From NCBI RefSeq assembly GCF_002940665.1, contig NZ_MIGY01000002.1, forward strand, positions 248,001-312,000: a DNA stretch of 64,000 nucleotides, in the 5' to 3' direction. The stretch comes from Xanthomonas arboricola. GTDB taxonomy: Bacteria > Pseudomonadota > Gammaproteobacteria > Xanthomonadales > Xanthomonadaceae. The notes under the pieces are model-generated. The model had not been told where the DNA came from. It saw nothing but the letters and a program-made list of their open reading frames with translations, and did not search any database. Of this stretch, positions 26,172 through 35,149 are shown in pieces; the stretch's first letter is position 1; the number at the start of each line of letters is the position of its first letter. Both the position numbers and the translations under genes were made by a program.

Positions 26172-27076
26172 GGCGCCGGATCCGCGCATTGCCGGGCGCG
26201 CGCTGGGGCGTGATCGCCGCCCCGTCTCTGTGGCTGCTGGTGTTCTTCGCCATCCCGTTCCTGATCGTGCTGAAGATCTCCTTCGCCGAGCGCGCCACCG
26301 CGATGCCGCCGTACACGCCGCTGTTCGCCGTTGCCGCCGATGGGGCGGTGAGCCTCAAGCTGCACCTGGGCAATTATCTGGTCATGCTGCGCGACAGCCA
26401 ATACGTAGCGGCGTATGCGAGTTCGATCAGGATCGCGGCGCTGTCGACCGTGTTTGCGCTGTTGATCGGCTACCCGATGGCCTATGTGATCGCGCGTCTG
26501 CCGCTGACCACGCGCAATGTGGCGATGATGCTGGTGGTGCTGCCGTCGTGGACCTCGTTCCTGATCCGCGTCTATGCCTGGATCGGCATCCTCGACGGCA
26601 ACGGCTTGCTCAATCAGGCGCTGCTGGCGCTGGGGGTGATCCGCCAGCCCTTGCAGTTGCTGTACACACCGCTCGCCGCCTACATCGGCATCGTGCACTG
26701 CTATCTGCCGTTCATGGTGCTGCCGTTGTACGCCAATCTGGTCAAGCACGATGCGCGCCTGCTCGAAGCCGCCTACGACCTAGGCGCGCGGCCGTGGCAG
26801 GCGTTCGTGCGCATCACCTTGCCGCTGTCGCGCAACGGCATCGTGGCCGGCTGCATGCTGGTGATGATTCCGGCGGTGGGCGAATTCGTGATTCCGGAAA
26901 TGCTGGGCGGGCCGGACACCTTGATGATCGGCCGCGTGCTGTGGGGCGAGTTCTTCAACAATCGCGATTGGCCGGTGGCCGCTGCGGTGGCCACGGTGAT
27001 GTTGCTGCTGTTGCTGGCGCCGATCGTGCTCTTCCACCGTTATCAACAGTGCGAGCTAGAAGGGCGGCTGACATGA
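26168..27076 (+). CDS. potH: Polyamine ABC transporter permease PotH
   Basis: A 302-residue permease with about six helices. The start is the ATG overlapping the potG stop. The N-terminal helix (WGVIAAPSLWLLVFFAIPFLIVLKISF) is characteristic of PotH/PotB. The cytoplasmic EAA loop reads LLEAAYDLGARPWQAFVRITLPLS near residue 200-223. GEFVIPEMLGGPDTLMIGRVLWGEFF is another conserved PotH segment. It partners PotI in the inner membrane. Confidence 0.93.
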   Translation: MRRRIRALPGARWGVIAAPSLWLLVFFAIPFLIVLKISFAERATAMPPYTPLFAVAADGAVSLKLHLGNYLVMLRDSQYVAAYASSIRIAALSTVFALLIGYPMAYVIARLPLTTRNVAMMLVVLPSWTSFLIRVYAWIGILDGNGLLNQALLALGVIRQPLQLLYTPLAAYIGIVHCYLPFMVLPLYANLVKHDARLLEAAYDLGARPWQAFVRITLPLSRNGIVAGCMLVMIPAVGEFVIPEMLGGPDTLMIGRVLWGEFFNNRDWPVAAAVATVMLLLLLAPIVLFHRYQQCELEGRLT

Positions 27077-27921
27077 TGCGCGCCTCGCGCGGTGGTCGCG
27101 TGCTGGGTGGCAGTGTCCTCGCGCTGGGCTTCGGCTTTCTGTATCTGCCGATCCTGTTGCTGATGGTCTACTCGTTCAACGCCTCGCGGCTGGCGATGGT
27201 GTGGGGCGGCTTTTCCACGCACTGGTATGGCGAATTGCTGCGCGATCGCCAGTTGCTGGAGGCGGCCTGGGTCAGTCTGCAAGTCGCGTTCTGGACCGCC
27301 TGTGCATCGACGGTGCTGGGGACGATGGCGGCGCTGGCGATGGTGCGCATGCGGCGTTTCCCCGGCAAGACCCTGTTCGGCGCGTTGATCACCGCGCCGC
27401 TGGTGATGCCGGAAGTGATCATCGGCCTGTCGATCCTGTTGTTGCTGGTCTCGATGGGCGGTGTACTCGGGATCGCACCGCGCGGCGCGGTAGCGATCTG
27501 GGCGGCGCATGTCACCTTCACCGTCTCGTTCGTGACGGTGGTGATTTCCTCGCGCCTGCAGGAACTGGATCGCTCGCTGGAAGAGGCGGCGATGGATCTG
27601 GGCGCGACACCGCTGAAGGTGTTCTTGCTGATCACCTTGCCGATCATCGCCCCCGCATTGGCATCGGGCTGGCTGCTGGCCTTCACGCTGTCGCTGGACG
27701 ACGTGGTGATCGCCAGCTTTCTGGCCGGGCCCAGTTCGACCACCTTGCCGATCAAGGTGTTTGCCTCGGTGCGGCTGGGCATCAGCCCCAAGATCAACGC
27801 GCTTGCCACGCTGATGGTGCTGGCGGTGTCGATCGCCGCGGTGATCGGCTGGTGGCTGCTGGCGCGCGGCGAAAGACGCCGTCAGCGCGATGCGCAACTG
27901 GCGCTGCAAGCTGCTTCCTGA
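27073..27921 (+). CDS. potI: Polyamine ABC transporter permease PotI
   Basis: A 282-residue permease starting inside the potH stop (ATGA). N-terminal YLPILLLMVYSFNASRLAMVWGGFSTHWY is the PotI/PotC signature. The EAA loop is SLEEAAMDLGATPLKVFLLITLPII near residue 172-196, and SLDDVVIASFLAGPSSTTLPIKVFASVRLG follows. It is the last gene of the potGHI operon. The next gene is convergent, 156 bases away. Confidence 0.93.
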   Translation: MMRASRGGRVLGGSVLALGFGFLYLPILLLMVYSFNASRLAMVWGGFSTHWYGELLRDRQLLEAAWVSLQVAFWTACASTVLGTMAALAMVRMRRFPGKTLFGALITAPLVMPEVIIGLSILLLLVSMGGVLGIAPRGAVAIWAAHVTFTVSFVTVVISSRLQELDRSLEEAAMDLGATPLKVFLLITLPIIAPALASGWLLAFTLSLDDVVIASFLAGPSSTTLPIKVFASVRLGISPKINALATLMVLAVSIAAVIGWWLLARGERRRQRDAQLALQAAS

Positions 27922-28077
27922 GCAGGCACCAACATGGGGGTGGCGAATGCATCGCAACAAGCGGCGGCCAGACGGCTGCGAACGCCCACGCAGCCGACAT
28001 TTACGACCGCTGCAAGCCGCTTGCAGATGCCTGCGGCGGCTAGCGGACGCCGGGCACGGCAGTTGGCTCGGCCGTTG

Positions 28078-28500
28078 TTACCTGGCCGGAGGCGTGTACC
28101 CGCTGTCCCAGGGCTGCGGCTTGGTCAGGTAGCACTGATACTCGGCGCTGATGTCGTAGCCCTGTTGCTCGACTCTGGGTTGTTCGTCGGCGCGATCCTT
28201 GTCCCTGTTCTTGCCGTTCTTGTCGCCGTCGTCCTTGGATTTCTGCTTGCTCGGATAGATCGTGACCATGTTCGGCGACGAGTGCGCGGTGACAAATTGG
28301 CGGATGGCAGTATCCGAGCAGGCACGCAGTGCCTCTTCCTTGCAGGGTTGGCTGGGATTGGGCAGCGTGTTGGTGCAGCTCACGGTGACAAATCCGTTCG
28401 GGCCGGGGCGCGGGCCGTGCAGCATGTCCTGCAGGACGGCGCATCCCGGCAGGCAGGCGCCGATGCCAAGTACAACTAGAACAATCAGATCCCGGCGCAT
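28078..28500 (-). CDS. Small lipoprotein of unknown function
   Basis: A 140-residue protein with a signal peptide ending in a lipobox (VVLGIGACLPGC, Cys20). The mature part has five further cysteines, a segment EEALRACSDTAIRQFVTAHSSPN, and a central charged, low-complexity run rich in Lys, Asp and Arg (about residues 84-110). I do not recognise a family. It is transcribed towards potI and divergently from the aldehyde dehydrogenase gene. Confidence 0.65.
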   Translation of the reverse strand: MRRDLIVLVVLGIGACLPGCAVLQDMLHGPRPGPNGFVTVSCTNTLPNPSQPCKEEALRACSDTAIRQFVTAHSSPNMVTIYPSKQKSKDDGDKNGKNRDKDRADEQPRVEQQGYDISAEYQCYLTKPQPWDSGYTPPAR

Positions 28501-28769
28501 CGTGGTGGTCTTCCGTGAATGGATGAAGCTGCCAAGTGCCGAATGCTAGAGCATTTTTGTGCGGTGGGACGGTCGGGACAGGGCAGGGCTGCTTCATCAG
28601 CGTGGCTGGAAGCGTTATCCCAGCCGCAAGTGATCCACGAGCCGTGCGATGGAGGTGCGGCATTGCGTCGCGGCGTGGGTAAACACAGCGTTGCAGCGAT
28701 TTGCTGCGGTTGTGACGCGGCTGCAACTTGCCGACGACTAGCATGGCGGGCCTGTAACAGGAGACCGTC

Positions 28770-30134
28770 ATGTCCTACGACACCGTCAACCCGGCCAATG
28801 GCCAGGTCGAACATACCCAGCACACCCTGGACGCCGCCGCCATCGAGGCGCGTCTGGCTGCTTCCGCCAAGGCATTTCCGCAATGGGCGGCGCTGCCGCT
28901 GGCCGAGCGCGGCGCATTGCTGCGCAGGGTCGGCGAAGAGCTGACCCGGCGGCGCGACGACCTGCAGCGCATCATGACTGCCGAAATGGGCAAGCTGCGC
29001 CACGAGGCGCTGGCCGAGGTGGACAAGTGCGCGCAGGGCTGCGCCTATTACGCCGAACATGCAGCCGAGTATCTGGCACCGCGCGATATACCAACCGAAG
29101 CGCAGTCCAGCTATGTGCGCTACGAGCCACTGGGCTGCGTGTTTGCGGTGATGCCGTGGAATTTTCCGCTGTGGCAGGCATTTCGTTTCCTCGCCCCGGG
29201 TCTGATGGCCGGCAATGTGGCGCTGCTCAAACACGCCAGCAACGTGCCGCGCTGCGCCGATGCGATGAAGGACGTGCTGGACGCCGCAGGTATTCCACCC
29301 GGCGTGTTCGACGTGCTGCATATCGACAACGACCAGGCCGCAGATGTGTTGCGTGACGAGCGCATCGCCGCGGTGACGCTGACCGGCAGCGAACGCGCCG
29401 GACGTTCGCTGGCTGCAAATGCGGGCGATCAGCTGAAGAAGTGCGTGATGGAACTCGGCGGCAGCGACGCGTTCGTGGTGCTGGAAGACGCCGATCTGGA
29501 GCACACCGTCGCCTCTGCCGTGCAGTCGCGTTTCGATAACAGCGGGCAGACCTGCATCGCCGCCAAGCGCTTCATCGTGGTGGACGCCATTGCCGATCAA
29601 TTCATCGAACGCTTCGTGGCCGCCGCCTCCCAGCGCGTGCTCGGCGACCCGCAGCAGGAGGGCACCACGCTGGCGCCCATGGCCCGCGCGGATCTGCGCG
29701 ACGAGTTGCACAAGCAGGTGCAACACAGCGTGGAAAAGGGCGCCAAGGTGCTGTTGGGCGGCGAACCGGTGCCCGGTTCGCATGCAGGCTACCCGGCCAC
29801 CATTCTCGATCGTGTCGCCCCAGGCATGCCGGCTTACGAGGAAGAGTTCTTCGGCCCGGTTGCGTCGGTGATTCGCGTGCGGGATGAAGCAGAAGCAGTA
29901 CGCATAGCCAACGACACCAGCTTCGGCCTGGGCGGCAGCGTGTGGACCTCCGATGCCAAGCGCGGCGAACGCGTGGCGCAGCAATTGCAGTGCGGGGCGG
30001 CCTTCGTCAATTCGGTGGTCAAGAGCGACGTGCGGCTACCGTTCGGCGGCATCAAGCGCTCGGGCTTCGGCCGCGAGCTGGCCGAGCACGGCATCCACGA
30101 GTTCATGAATATCAAGACGATTTATGTGGCTTGA
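28770..30134 (+). CDS. NAD(P)-dependent succinate-semialdehyde dehydrogenase (Sad/GabD type)
   Basis: A 454-residue aldehyde dehydrogenase. The start [12 protein letters not shown] is typical of Sad/YneI-type enzymes. [30 protein letters not shown] (about 134-163) is the cofactor-binding region, [17 protein letters not shown] holds the general-base Glu, and [11 protein letters not shown] holds the catalytic Cys near residue 262. The C-terminal [22 protein letters not shown] closes the fold. It would oxidise succinate semialdehyde made from GABA by the genes upstream, feeding succinate to the TCA cycle. An AGGAG site lies before the ATG. Confidence 0.9.
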   Translation: MSYDTVNPANGQVEHTQHTLDAAAIEARLAASAKAFPQWAALPLAERGALLRRVGEELTRRRDDLQRIMTAEMGKLRHEALAEVDKCAQGCAYYAEHAAEYLAPRDIPTEAQSSYVRYEPLGCVFAVMPWNFPLWQAFRFLAPGLMAGNVALLKHASNVPRCADAMKDVLDAAGIPPGVFDVLHIDNDQAADVLRDERIAAVTLTGSERAGRSLAANAGDQLKKCVMELGGSDAFVVLEDADLEHTVASAVQSRFDNSGQTCIAAKRFIVVDAIADQFIERFVAAASQRVLGDPQQEGTTLAPMARADLRDELHKQVQHSVEKGAKVLLGGEPVPGSHAGYPATILDRVAPGMPAYEEEFFGPVASVIRVRDEAEAVRIANDTSFGLGGSVWTSDAKRGERVAQQLQCGAAFVNSVVKSDVRLPFGGIKRSGFGRELAEHGIHEFMNIKTIYVA

Positions 30135-30137
30135 GTG

Positions 30138-30300
30138 CTGGGATTGGTGATTCGGGATTGGGGATTCGTAAAAGCAGGCAGCCTTCCTTCTCCCCCTGGG
30201 AGAAGGTGCCCGAAGGGCGGATGAGGGTACGTGCAGTAAACGAGCAGAAGTCACTCGCCTGCTCCAACCAATCCCCAATCCCCACTCCCAAATCCCGGCC
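30138..30300. repeat. Composite extragenic repeat downstream of the aldehyde dehydrogenase
   Basis: Outer arms are near-complements: GGATTGGTGATTCGGGATTG at about 30140-30160 and a C-rich counterpart with CAATCCCCAATCCCCAC near 30268-30285. Between them lies a second copy (about 30186-30230) of the hairpin repeat seen at 17301-17348, TGGGAGAAGG and then TGCCCGAAGGGCGGATGAGG. The whole could form a large cruciform and separates two convergent genes, so a terminator role is possible. Confidence 0.6.
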
Positions 30301-30310
30301 GCAAAGCGGC

Positions 30311-31312
30311 CTACAACCACCGCGCTCGCTTGAACAGGCGATACAGCACCAGGCAGGAGGCGACCACGCCGGCTACCAGCAATGGGTAGGCGTAAGGCTT
30401 GTCCAGTTCGGGCATGTGGGTGAAGTTCATGCCGTACCAACTGGTGATCAGGGTGGGGGCGGCCAGCAACGCGGCCCAGGCGCCCAGGCGTTTGACGGTT
30501 TCGCCCTGGGCCAGGGTGACCATCGACAGGTTGACGCTCAGTGCGGTGCCCAGCATTTCGCGCAAGGTGTCGATGGCGTCGTTGATGCGCACGGCGTGGT
30601 CGAGCACGTCGCGCAGGTAGATGCCGACTTCGTCGTGGATCAGCGAGCCGGGGTTGCGCTTGAGGTGCGAGAGCACATCCTGCAATGGCGCCACGACCAG
30701 CCGCATCTTGTTGAGTTCGCGCTTGAGCTCGTACAGGCGCACCACGGTTTCGCGCTTGTAGTCGTCGGCGAAGATGTCCTTTTCCAGACCCTCCAGCGTG
30801 TCGCGGAACTCGTCCATGATCGGCAGATAGTTGTCGACCACGAAGTCGAGCACGCCATACAGACAGAACGAGGCGCCCATGCGCAGCATGGCCGGTTCGC
30901 GTTCGACCCGATGCCGCACCGGCGTATACGACAGCGACGCGCCATGGCGCACCGTCAACAGAAAGCGCGCGCCCAGAAACGCGTGGGTTTCGCCGTAGCG
31001 GATGCGCTCGTTGACAAGTTGCGCAGTGTTGACCACCACGAACAGTGAATTGCCGTAGCTCTCTGCCTTGGGGCGTTGGTGCGCCTTGAGCGCATCCTCG
31101 ATGGCCAGATCGTGCAGGCCGAACTCATCCTGCAACTTGTGCAGCACCGATTCCTGCGGCTCGTACAGGCCGACCCAGACAAAACCATCCGGGCGCTGCA
31201 GCACGTCGCTGATCTGCTCCAGGCTGATGTCGTAGCGCTTGCCGTCGGCGTCGTACCAGGCGCAGGTGATGACGCAGGAGGGGTTATCCGGATGGCGGCC
31301 GTGGTGGTTCAT
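30311..31312 (-). CDS. corA: CorA-family magnesium/cobalt channel
   Basis: A 333-residue pentameric channel subunit. A long N-terminal cytoplasmic funnel is followed by two C-terminal helices. The signature YGMNF is present in ITSWYGMNFTHMPELDKPYAYPLL, at the end of the first helix. IEDALKAHQRPKAESYG near residue 77-93 is also typical. It is the last gene of the minus-strand corC-DUF4105-corA stretch, 14 bases after the DUF4105 stop. The neighbouring corC links the cluster to metal homeostasis. Confidence 0.95.
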   Translation of the reverse strand: MNHHGRHPDNPSCVITCAWYDADGKRYDISLEQISDVLQRPDGFVWVGLYEPQESVLHKLQDEFGLHDLAIEDALKAHQRPKAESYGNSLFVVVNTAQLVNERIRYGETHAFLGARFLLTVRHGASLSYTPVRHRVEREPAMLRMGASFCLYGVLDFVVDNYLPIMDEFRDTLEGLEKDIFADDYKRETVVRLYELKRELNKMRLVVAPLQDVLSHLKRNPGSLIHDEVGIYLRDVLDHAVRINDAIDTLREMLGTALSVNLSMVTLAQGETVKRLGAWAALLAAPTLITSWYGMNFTHMPELDKPYAYPLLVAGVVASCLVLYRLFKRARWL

Positions 31313-31326
31313 GGACGCATCCTGGA

Positions 31327-32595
31327 TCAGCGCGTGCGGGCGGACAAGTCATGCCGCCGCAATGCAATCGCGAGCGCGGTGTGGATCGGCAGCAGCAGCA
31401 ACACCCACTGCAGGTTGCCCTGCGCCTGGAACGACAGCCAGTGGATCAACAGCGCCAGCAATGCCGCGGCGGCGACTACCCAGCGCAGCACGTCGAACCA
31501 GCGCCCGGGCCGGCGCCCGCGCAGCACGGCGATGCCGCCGATCAACAGCAGCACGCATAGCGGGTTCACCAGCAACAAGTTGCGATTGGCCCAGGCCGAC
31601 TGATGCACGGTGAAGCCCCACAGATATACCAGTAAGCCGCCGCCGATCGCGCACAGCAGCCAATACGGCAGCGCGAAGGCGGCCAGCATGCGTTGCCGGC
31701 GACCGAGTGCAAGCACGCCGGCGGCGATGATCAGCCCGGCTAGCAACCATGGCCACCAATGGCGTTGCTGTTCGGCCGGCTCCGGTGTGATGCGATGCGG
31801 CAGCAGGACCTGCGTGGACTGCACCAGCGGGCGGCCGGCGCTGTTGTGCACCTGGGTCAGGCTGTCGGCCAGACGCATCGGCACGAACGCTTCCTCCCAG
31901 CGCGACAACGGGCGGTCCGCATACGGCCCCAGGCCCAGATCGAAGCCCAGCCACATCCACGGGGCAGGGGAGGCCAGGCGCACCGCTTCGCTGCGGAAGG
32001 TATTGCCGCGCGAGCGCCCGGCCAGTTGCGATTTCAACGCGCCACCCATCGCCCGGTCCAGCGTGTCGCGGACCATCGTGGCGCAGTTGGCCACGAAATA
32101 ATCGTAGTGGTAGCGCGCGTTCTCGGGCTGGCTGCGGATCGCCAGCCCGTCAGCCAGCGCGCGCGCCTGGTCCGGCGGCAGATCCAGCCACTGGATGCTG
32201 ACGCCGCGGCCCACCGCGCGGTATTGCTGCAGGTCCTCGTCCAGCGGTAACACAACCAGGTAGTACATCATCTCGCCGCGCGCAAAGCGCGGGACGAAAT
32301 CCGGCTCGCTTGGGTCGAAGAAGCCGAAGTTGTACGAGGTGGCCTGCCCGCTGACGGGATCGACCACCACGATGGCATCGTGACCGAAGCGCTCGAAGAA
32401 CACTTCGCCCGGTTGCATGGTGACCACGCCAACCCGCGGTGCCGATGTTGCGGCTTGGGCAGGCGCCTGAGTGGCGGCCTGGGCAACGGCGGCAGGCGTT
32501 ACCAGCAACGCCAGCAGCAGGACACAGAACACCGCCCAGCGCCGGACGCTGCCGCGGTCTGGCGCTGCAGCAGTCGCGCGGTACCAAGGGTTCAA
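31327..32595 (-). CDS. DUF4105 membrane protein
   Basis: A 422-residue protein with a TTG start that overlaps the corC stop (TTGA). No ATG is available upstream of the signal-like segment (VFCVLLLALLVTPAAVA, residues 21-38). The DUF4105 domain covers about residues 55-240, with MQPGEVFFERFGHDAIVVVD and YHYDYFVANCATMVRDTLDRA, which hold a conserved His and Cys reminiscent of papain/NlpC-like enzymes. The C-terminal half has four to five helices. It occupies the place where lnt follows corC in E. coli. Enzymatic function is not established. Confidence 0.85.
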   Translation of the reverse strand: MNPWYRATAAAPDRGSVRRWAVFCVLLLALLVTPAAVAQAATQAPAQAATSAPRVGVVTMQPGEVFFERFGHDAIVVVDPVSGQATSYNFGFFDPSEPDFVPRFARGEMMYYLVVLPLDEDLQQYRAVGRGVSIQWLDLPPDQARALADGLAIRSQPENARYHYDYFVANCATMVRDTLDRAMGGALKSQLAGRSRGNTFRSEAVRLASPAPWMWLGFDLGLGPYADRPLSRWEEAFVPMRLADSLTQVHNSAGRPLVQSTQVLLPHRITPEPAEQQRHWWPWLLAGLIIAAGVLALGRRQRMLAAFALPYWLLCAIGGGLLVYLWGFTVHQSAWANRNLLLVNPLCVLLLIGGIAVLRGRRPGRWFDVLRWVVAAAALLALLIHWLSFQAQGNLQWVLLLLPIHTALAIALRRHDLSARTR

Positions 32596-33470
32596 GCGTC
32601 GTCCTGCGGGTCTGGCGGCAGAATGGTCACATGGAAGGCATGTACACGCCGCGCATCGGCCTTGGCCACACGGAAGGCAAAGCGTCCCAGCGTCAGCTCT
32701 TCGCCGGTTTCCGGCAGATGCCCGATCGCATCGGTGACCAGGCCGCCCACGGTGTCGTACTCGTCATCCGGGAAGTCGGCAGCAAAGCGCTCGTTGAAGT
32801 CTTCGATCGGCGTCAGCGCATCGACCACATAGCGTCCGTCGGCCTGGATGGCGATCAACGAATTCTCGTCTTCGGCATCGTCGTGCTCGTCGTCGATCTG
32901 GCCGACGATCTGCTCCAGCACGTCTTCGATGGTGACCAGCCCGGCGACGCCGCCGTACTCGTCCACCACGATCGCCATGTGGTTGCGCGACAGCCGGAAT
33001 TCCTTGAGCAGGACGTTGAGCTTCTTGGACTCGGGGATCAGCACCGCCGGGCGCAGCAGTTCGCGCACGTTGCCGGGGCCGTTGTCGGCAACCACGCCGC
33101 GCAACAGGTCCTTGGCCAGCAGGATGCCGAGCACTTCGTCCTTGTTCTCGCCATGCACCGGGAAGCGCGAATGGCCGGATTCCACCACCTGCTTCATCAG
33201 GTCGATGAAACGCGCCTCCACCGGCAGCGAGACCATCTGCGAGCGCGAGATCATCACATCGCCCACGGTGAGTTCGGACACCGAGATCGCGCCTTCCATC
33301 ATGCGCAAGGTGTCTGCGGCGATGAGGCCGTCCTGTTCGGCGGTCCGCAACAACGCGACCAGTTCATCGCGGGTATGGGGTTCGCCAGAGAAGGCAGCGC
33401 TCAGGCGCTCGAGCCAGCTACGGCGTTTTTCGGGTGTTTCTTGGGATTGGCTACTGTCGTCTTCGGACAT
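32592..33470 (-). CDS. corC: CorC/YbeX CBS-domain protein
   Basis: A 292-residue cytoplasmic protein starting at ATG 33470 (MSEDDSSQSQ); a GTG at 33488 would add six residues. Two CBS domains are visible around GDVMISRSQMVSLPVEARFIDLM and VDEYGGVAGLVTIEDVLEQIVGQIDDEHD. The CorC_HlyC C-terminal domain (about 210-292) contains DDEYDTVGGLVTDAIGHLP. No transmembrane region is present, as in E. coli YbeX. It has been linked to magnesium/cobalt efflux and to ribosome-related phenotypes. It lies in the phoH-ybeY-corC cluster conserved in proteobacteria. Confidence 0.94.
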   Translation of the reverse strand: MSEDDSSQSQETPEKRRSWLERLSAAFSGEPHTRDELVALLRTAEQDGLIAADTLRMMEGAISVSELTVGDVMISRSQMVSLPVEARFIDLMKQVVESGHSRFPVHGENKDEVLGILLAKDLLRGVVADNGPGNVRELLRPAVLIPESKKLNVLLKEFRLSRNHMAIVVDEYGGVAGLVTIEDVLEQIVGQIDDEHDDAEDENSLIAIQADGRYVVDALTPIEDFNERFAADFPDDEYDTVGGLVTDAIGHLPETGEELTLGRFAFRVAKADARRVHAFHVTILPPDPQDDA

Positions 33471-33566
33471 CGTGACGTGGGACGGCACCCGGCAAACCAG
33501 GCGATAGCGGCCAGTCTAACAGGAAGCCGCCCAAGCGCTGTGGACGGGTCGGGCGGACGCTGCGCT

Positions 33567-34085
33567 TCAGGGCAAGTCCAGGCTGTAGCCGCAACCGACC
33601 ACGGTCTTGCCCGGATGCGACTTCACGTTGGAAACGCTGAGCACGATCGATTCGATCATGGCCTCGCCGGTCTTGGGGTTGGTGGTGTCTTCGCTGACCA
33701 GCTCGCGGCCGTACATGACCTTGTCGGCGTTATCCACGCCCGGTTCCAGGTTCAGCTGTCTGGCCAGCGGGCGCGGGTCGGGCAGATCCAACAGCGCCAT
33801 CACGCTAGCGCCGGAGAACGCGATGTGGGTGGTGCGGTGGCCGAACACGCTGATCGGCGTGTTGAGCGTGTACTCGGTCATGAACAGGTTGGCCTGATCC
33901 AGCGGCGTCCAGCCCAGCGCCACCGCCTTGAGCGGGTCGGCAAGCACCGGCGCCAGCGCGTTGAAGTCGCCGATGCGCTGGCGGCATTCGATCAGGGCCG
34001 GCAGGTCGGGGCGTGCCGGCGGGGTCTGCGCGTCGGCGCCGGAGAAGACCAGCAACAGCAACGCGGTGGCGACGCAGGCCCGCAT
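33567..34085 (-). CDS. Exported protein of unknown function between ybeY and corC
   Basis: A 172-residue protein. Its ATG (34085) overlaps the ybeY stop by one base (TGATG), indicating coupling. A signal peptide is clear ([19 protein letters not shown], cleavage after residue 19). The mature protein has LIECRQRIGDFNALAPVLADPLKAVALGW, then NTPISVFGHRTTHIAFSGASVMALLDLP and a final GCGYSLDLP; two Cys may form a disulfide. I do not recognise the family. Confidence 0.75.
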   Translation of the reverse strand: MRACVATALLLLVFSGADAQTPPARPDLPALIECRQRIGDFNALAPVLADPLKAVALGWTPLDQANLFMTEYTLNTPISVFGHRTTHIAFSGASVMALLDLPDPRPLARQLNLEPGVDNADKVMYGRELVSEDTTNPKTGEAMIESIVLSVSNVKSHPGKTVVGCGYSLDLP

Positions 34086-34570
34086 CAGCGCTCTCCCGCA
34101 TATGGATCGTCGATCCCCAGATCGGTCAGGATGTCGCGTTCGAGTTGCTCCATCGCGTCGGCCTCCTTGTCGTCCTCGTGATCCCAGCCCAGCAGGTGCA
34201 GGGTCCCGTGCACGGTCAGATGGGCGTAATGCGCGGCCAGCGACTTGCCTTGTTCGGCGGCCTCGCGTGCCACCACCGGCGCACAGATCACCAGATCGCC
34301 GAGCAGCGGCATTTTGATGCCCTTGGGCAGGCCTTCGGGCAGCTCGGCCGGAAAGCTCAGCACATTGGTGGCGTAATCCTTGCCACGGTAATGGTGGTTG
34401 AGTGAGCAGCCTTCCTTTTCGTCGACAATCCGCACCGCCAGATCGGCCTCGCGGATGCGGCCCTTCAGCGCGGCCGCCACCCATTTGCGAAAACTCACCG
34501 CCGACGGCAGACCGGCGCGCGGCAGCGCATAACTGACAGCGACGTCGAGGCGGACAGGTCCACGGGTCAT
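34085..34570 (-). CDS. ybeY: YbeY endoribonuclease (rRNA maturation factor)
   Basis: A 161-residue zinc-dependent endoribonuclease acting in 16S rRNA 3' maturation and ribosome quality control. The metal-binding motif is complete: [14 protein letters not shown] carries the three histidines with the spacing H-x3-H-x5-[18 protein letters not shown] near residue 58-74 is the other family hallmark. Its position after phoH (YbeZ) and before corC (YbeX) follows the conserved gene order, with one extra gene on each side. Confidence 0.96.
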   Translation of the reverse strand: MTRGPVRLDVAVSYALPRAGLPSAVSFRKWVAAALKGRIREADLAVRIVDEKEGCSLNHHYRGKDYATNVLSFPAELPEGLPKGIKMPLLGDLVICAPVVAREAAEQGKSLAAHYAHLTVHGTLHLLGWDHEDDKEADAMEQLERDILTDLGIDDPYAGER

Positions 34571-34594
34571 GGCGAGAGTTTCCTGGGCAGAGGG

Positions 34595-35149
34595 TCAGCG
34601 CGTGCAGGTGATCAGCAGTATCACCGCAGGCCCGTTGGCCACGCGGTAGCTCGAACTGCCGATCGGGCCGCGCCCGCAGCCGTGATTGTAGTCCCGCACC
34701 CGCAACCTTGAAACGAATCCTGGCTGGTCATGCAGCCAGACCGCAGCGATACCGCTTTCCAGGAGTCCGCCGACCAGCGACTGGCTTGAGCGGTGCGCGT
34801 GCTGAAGCGGTGAGCTTTTGCAGCCGCGTGCATCCGTGACCGTTCCCGGTAGATCGAGCAGCCAGCGCGCGCTGCGACCTTGCTGCCAAGCACTGAATCG
34901 TACGCGATCGTTCCCTGCCGGCATATCGCCGCGCGCCTGTTCCGCCAGCCTCTCCAAGTGCGCGGTTGGAATGCTGATGCTGGTTTGTTCGGCAGCCAGC
35001 GACACACAGGGGGGCGCCACCTGTGTCGCCGGGATCACATCGCGATCCACGGCCGGAATTCCCGGAAGCAGCGGCGCTTCGGTGGCCCCGAGCGATGCCG
35101 CCGCGACCAACCCGCTTGCCAACGTCAAGCTGGCAAGGAATAGCCTCAT
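34595..35149 (-). CDS. Exported protein of unknown function between phoH and ybeY
   Basis: A 184-residue protein whose ATG overlaps the phoH stop (ATGA). The signal peptide is MRLFLASLTLASGLVAAASLGA. The mature part contains AEQTSISIPTAHLERLAEQARGD, RSARWLLDLPGTVTDARGC and a C-terminal NHGCGRGPIGSSSYRVANG; four cysteines are present. It is followed by ybeY 24 bases later. No family recognised. Two exported unknowns inside a ribosome/RNA cluster is unusual. Confidence 0.7.
   Translation of the reverse strand: MRLFLASLTLASGLVAAASLGATEAPLLPGIPAVDRDVIPATQVAPPCVSLAAEQTSISIPTAHLERLAEQARGDMPAGNDRVRFSAWQQGRSARWLLDLPGTVTDARGCKSSPLQHAHRSSQSLVGGLLESGIAAVWLHDQPGFVSRLRVRDYNHGCGRGPIGSSSYRVANGPAVILLITCTR

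Noticed and set aside
23256-26189. 977-residue minus-strand open frame across the outer-membrane factor and potG
   Set aside because: Spans two confident plus-strand genes and has no recognisable motif.
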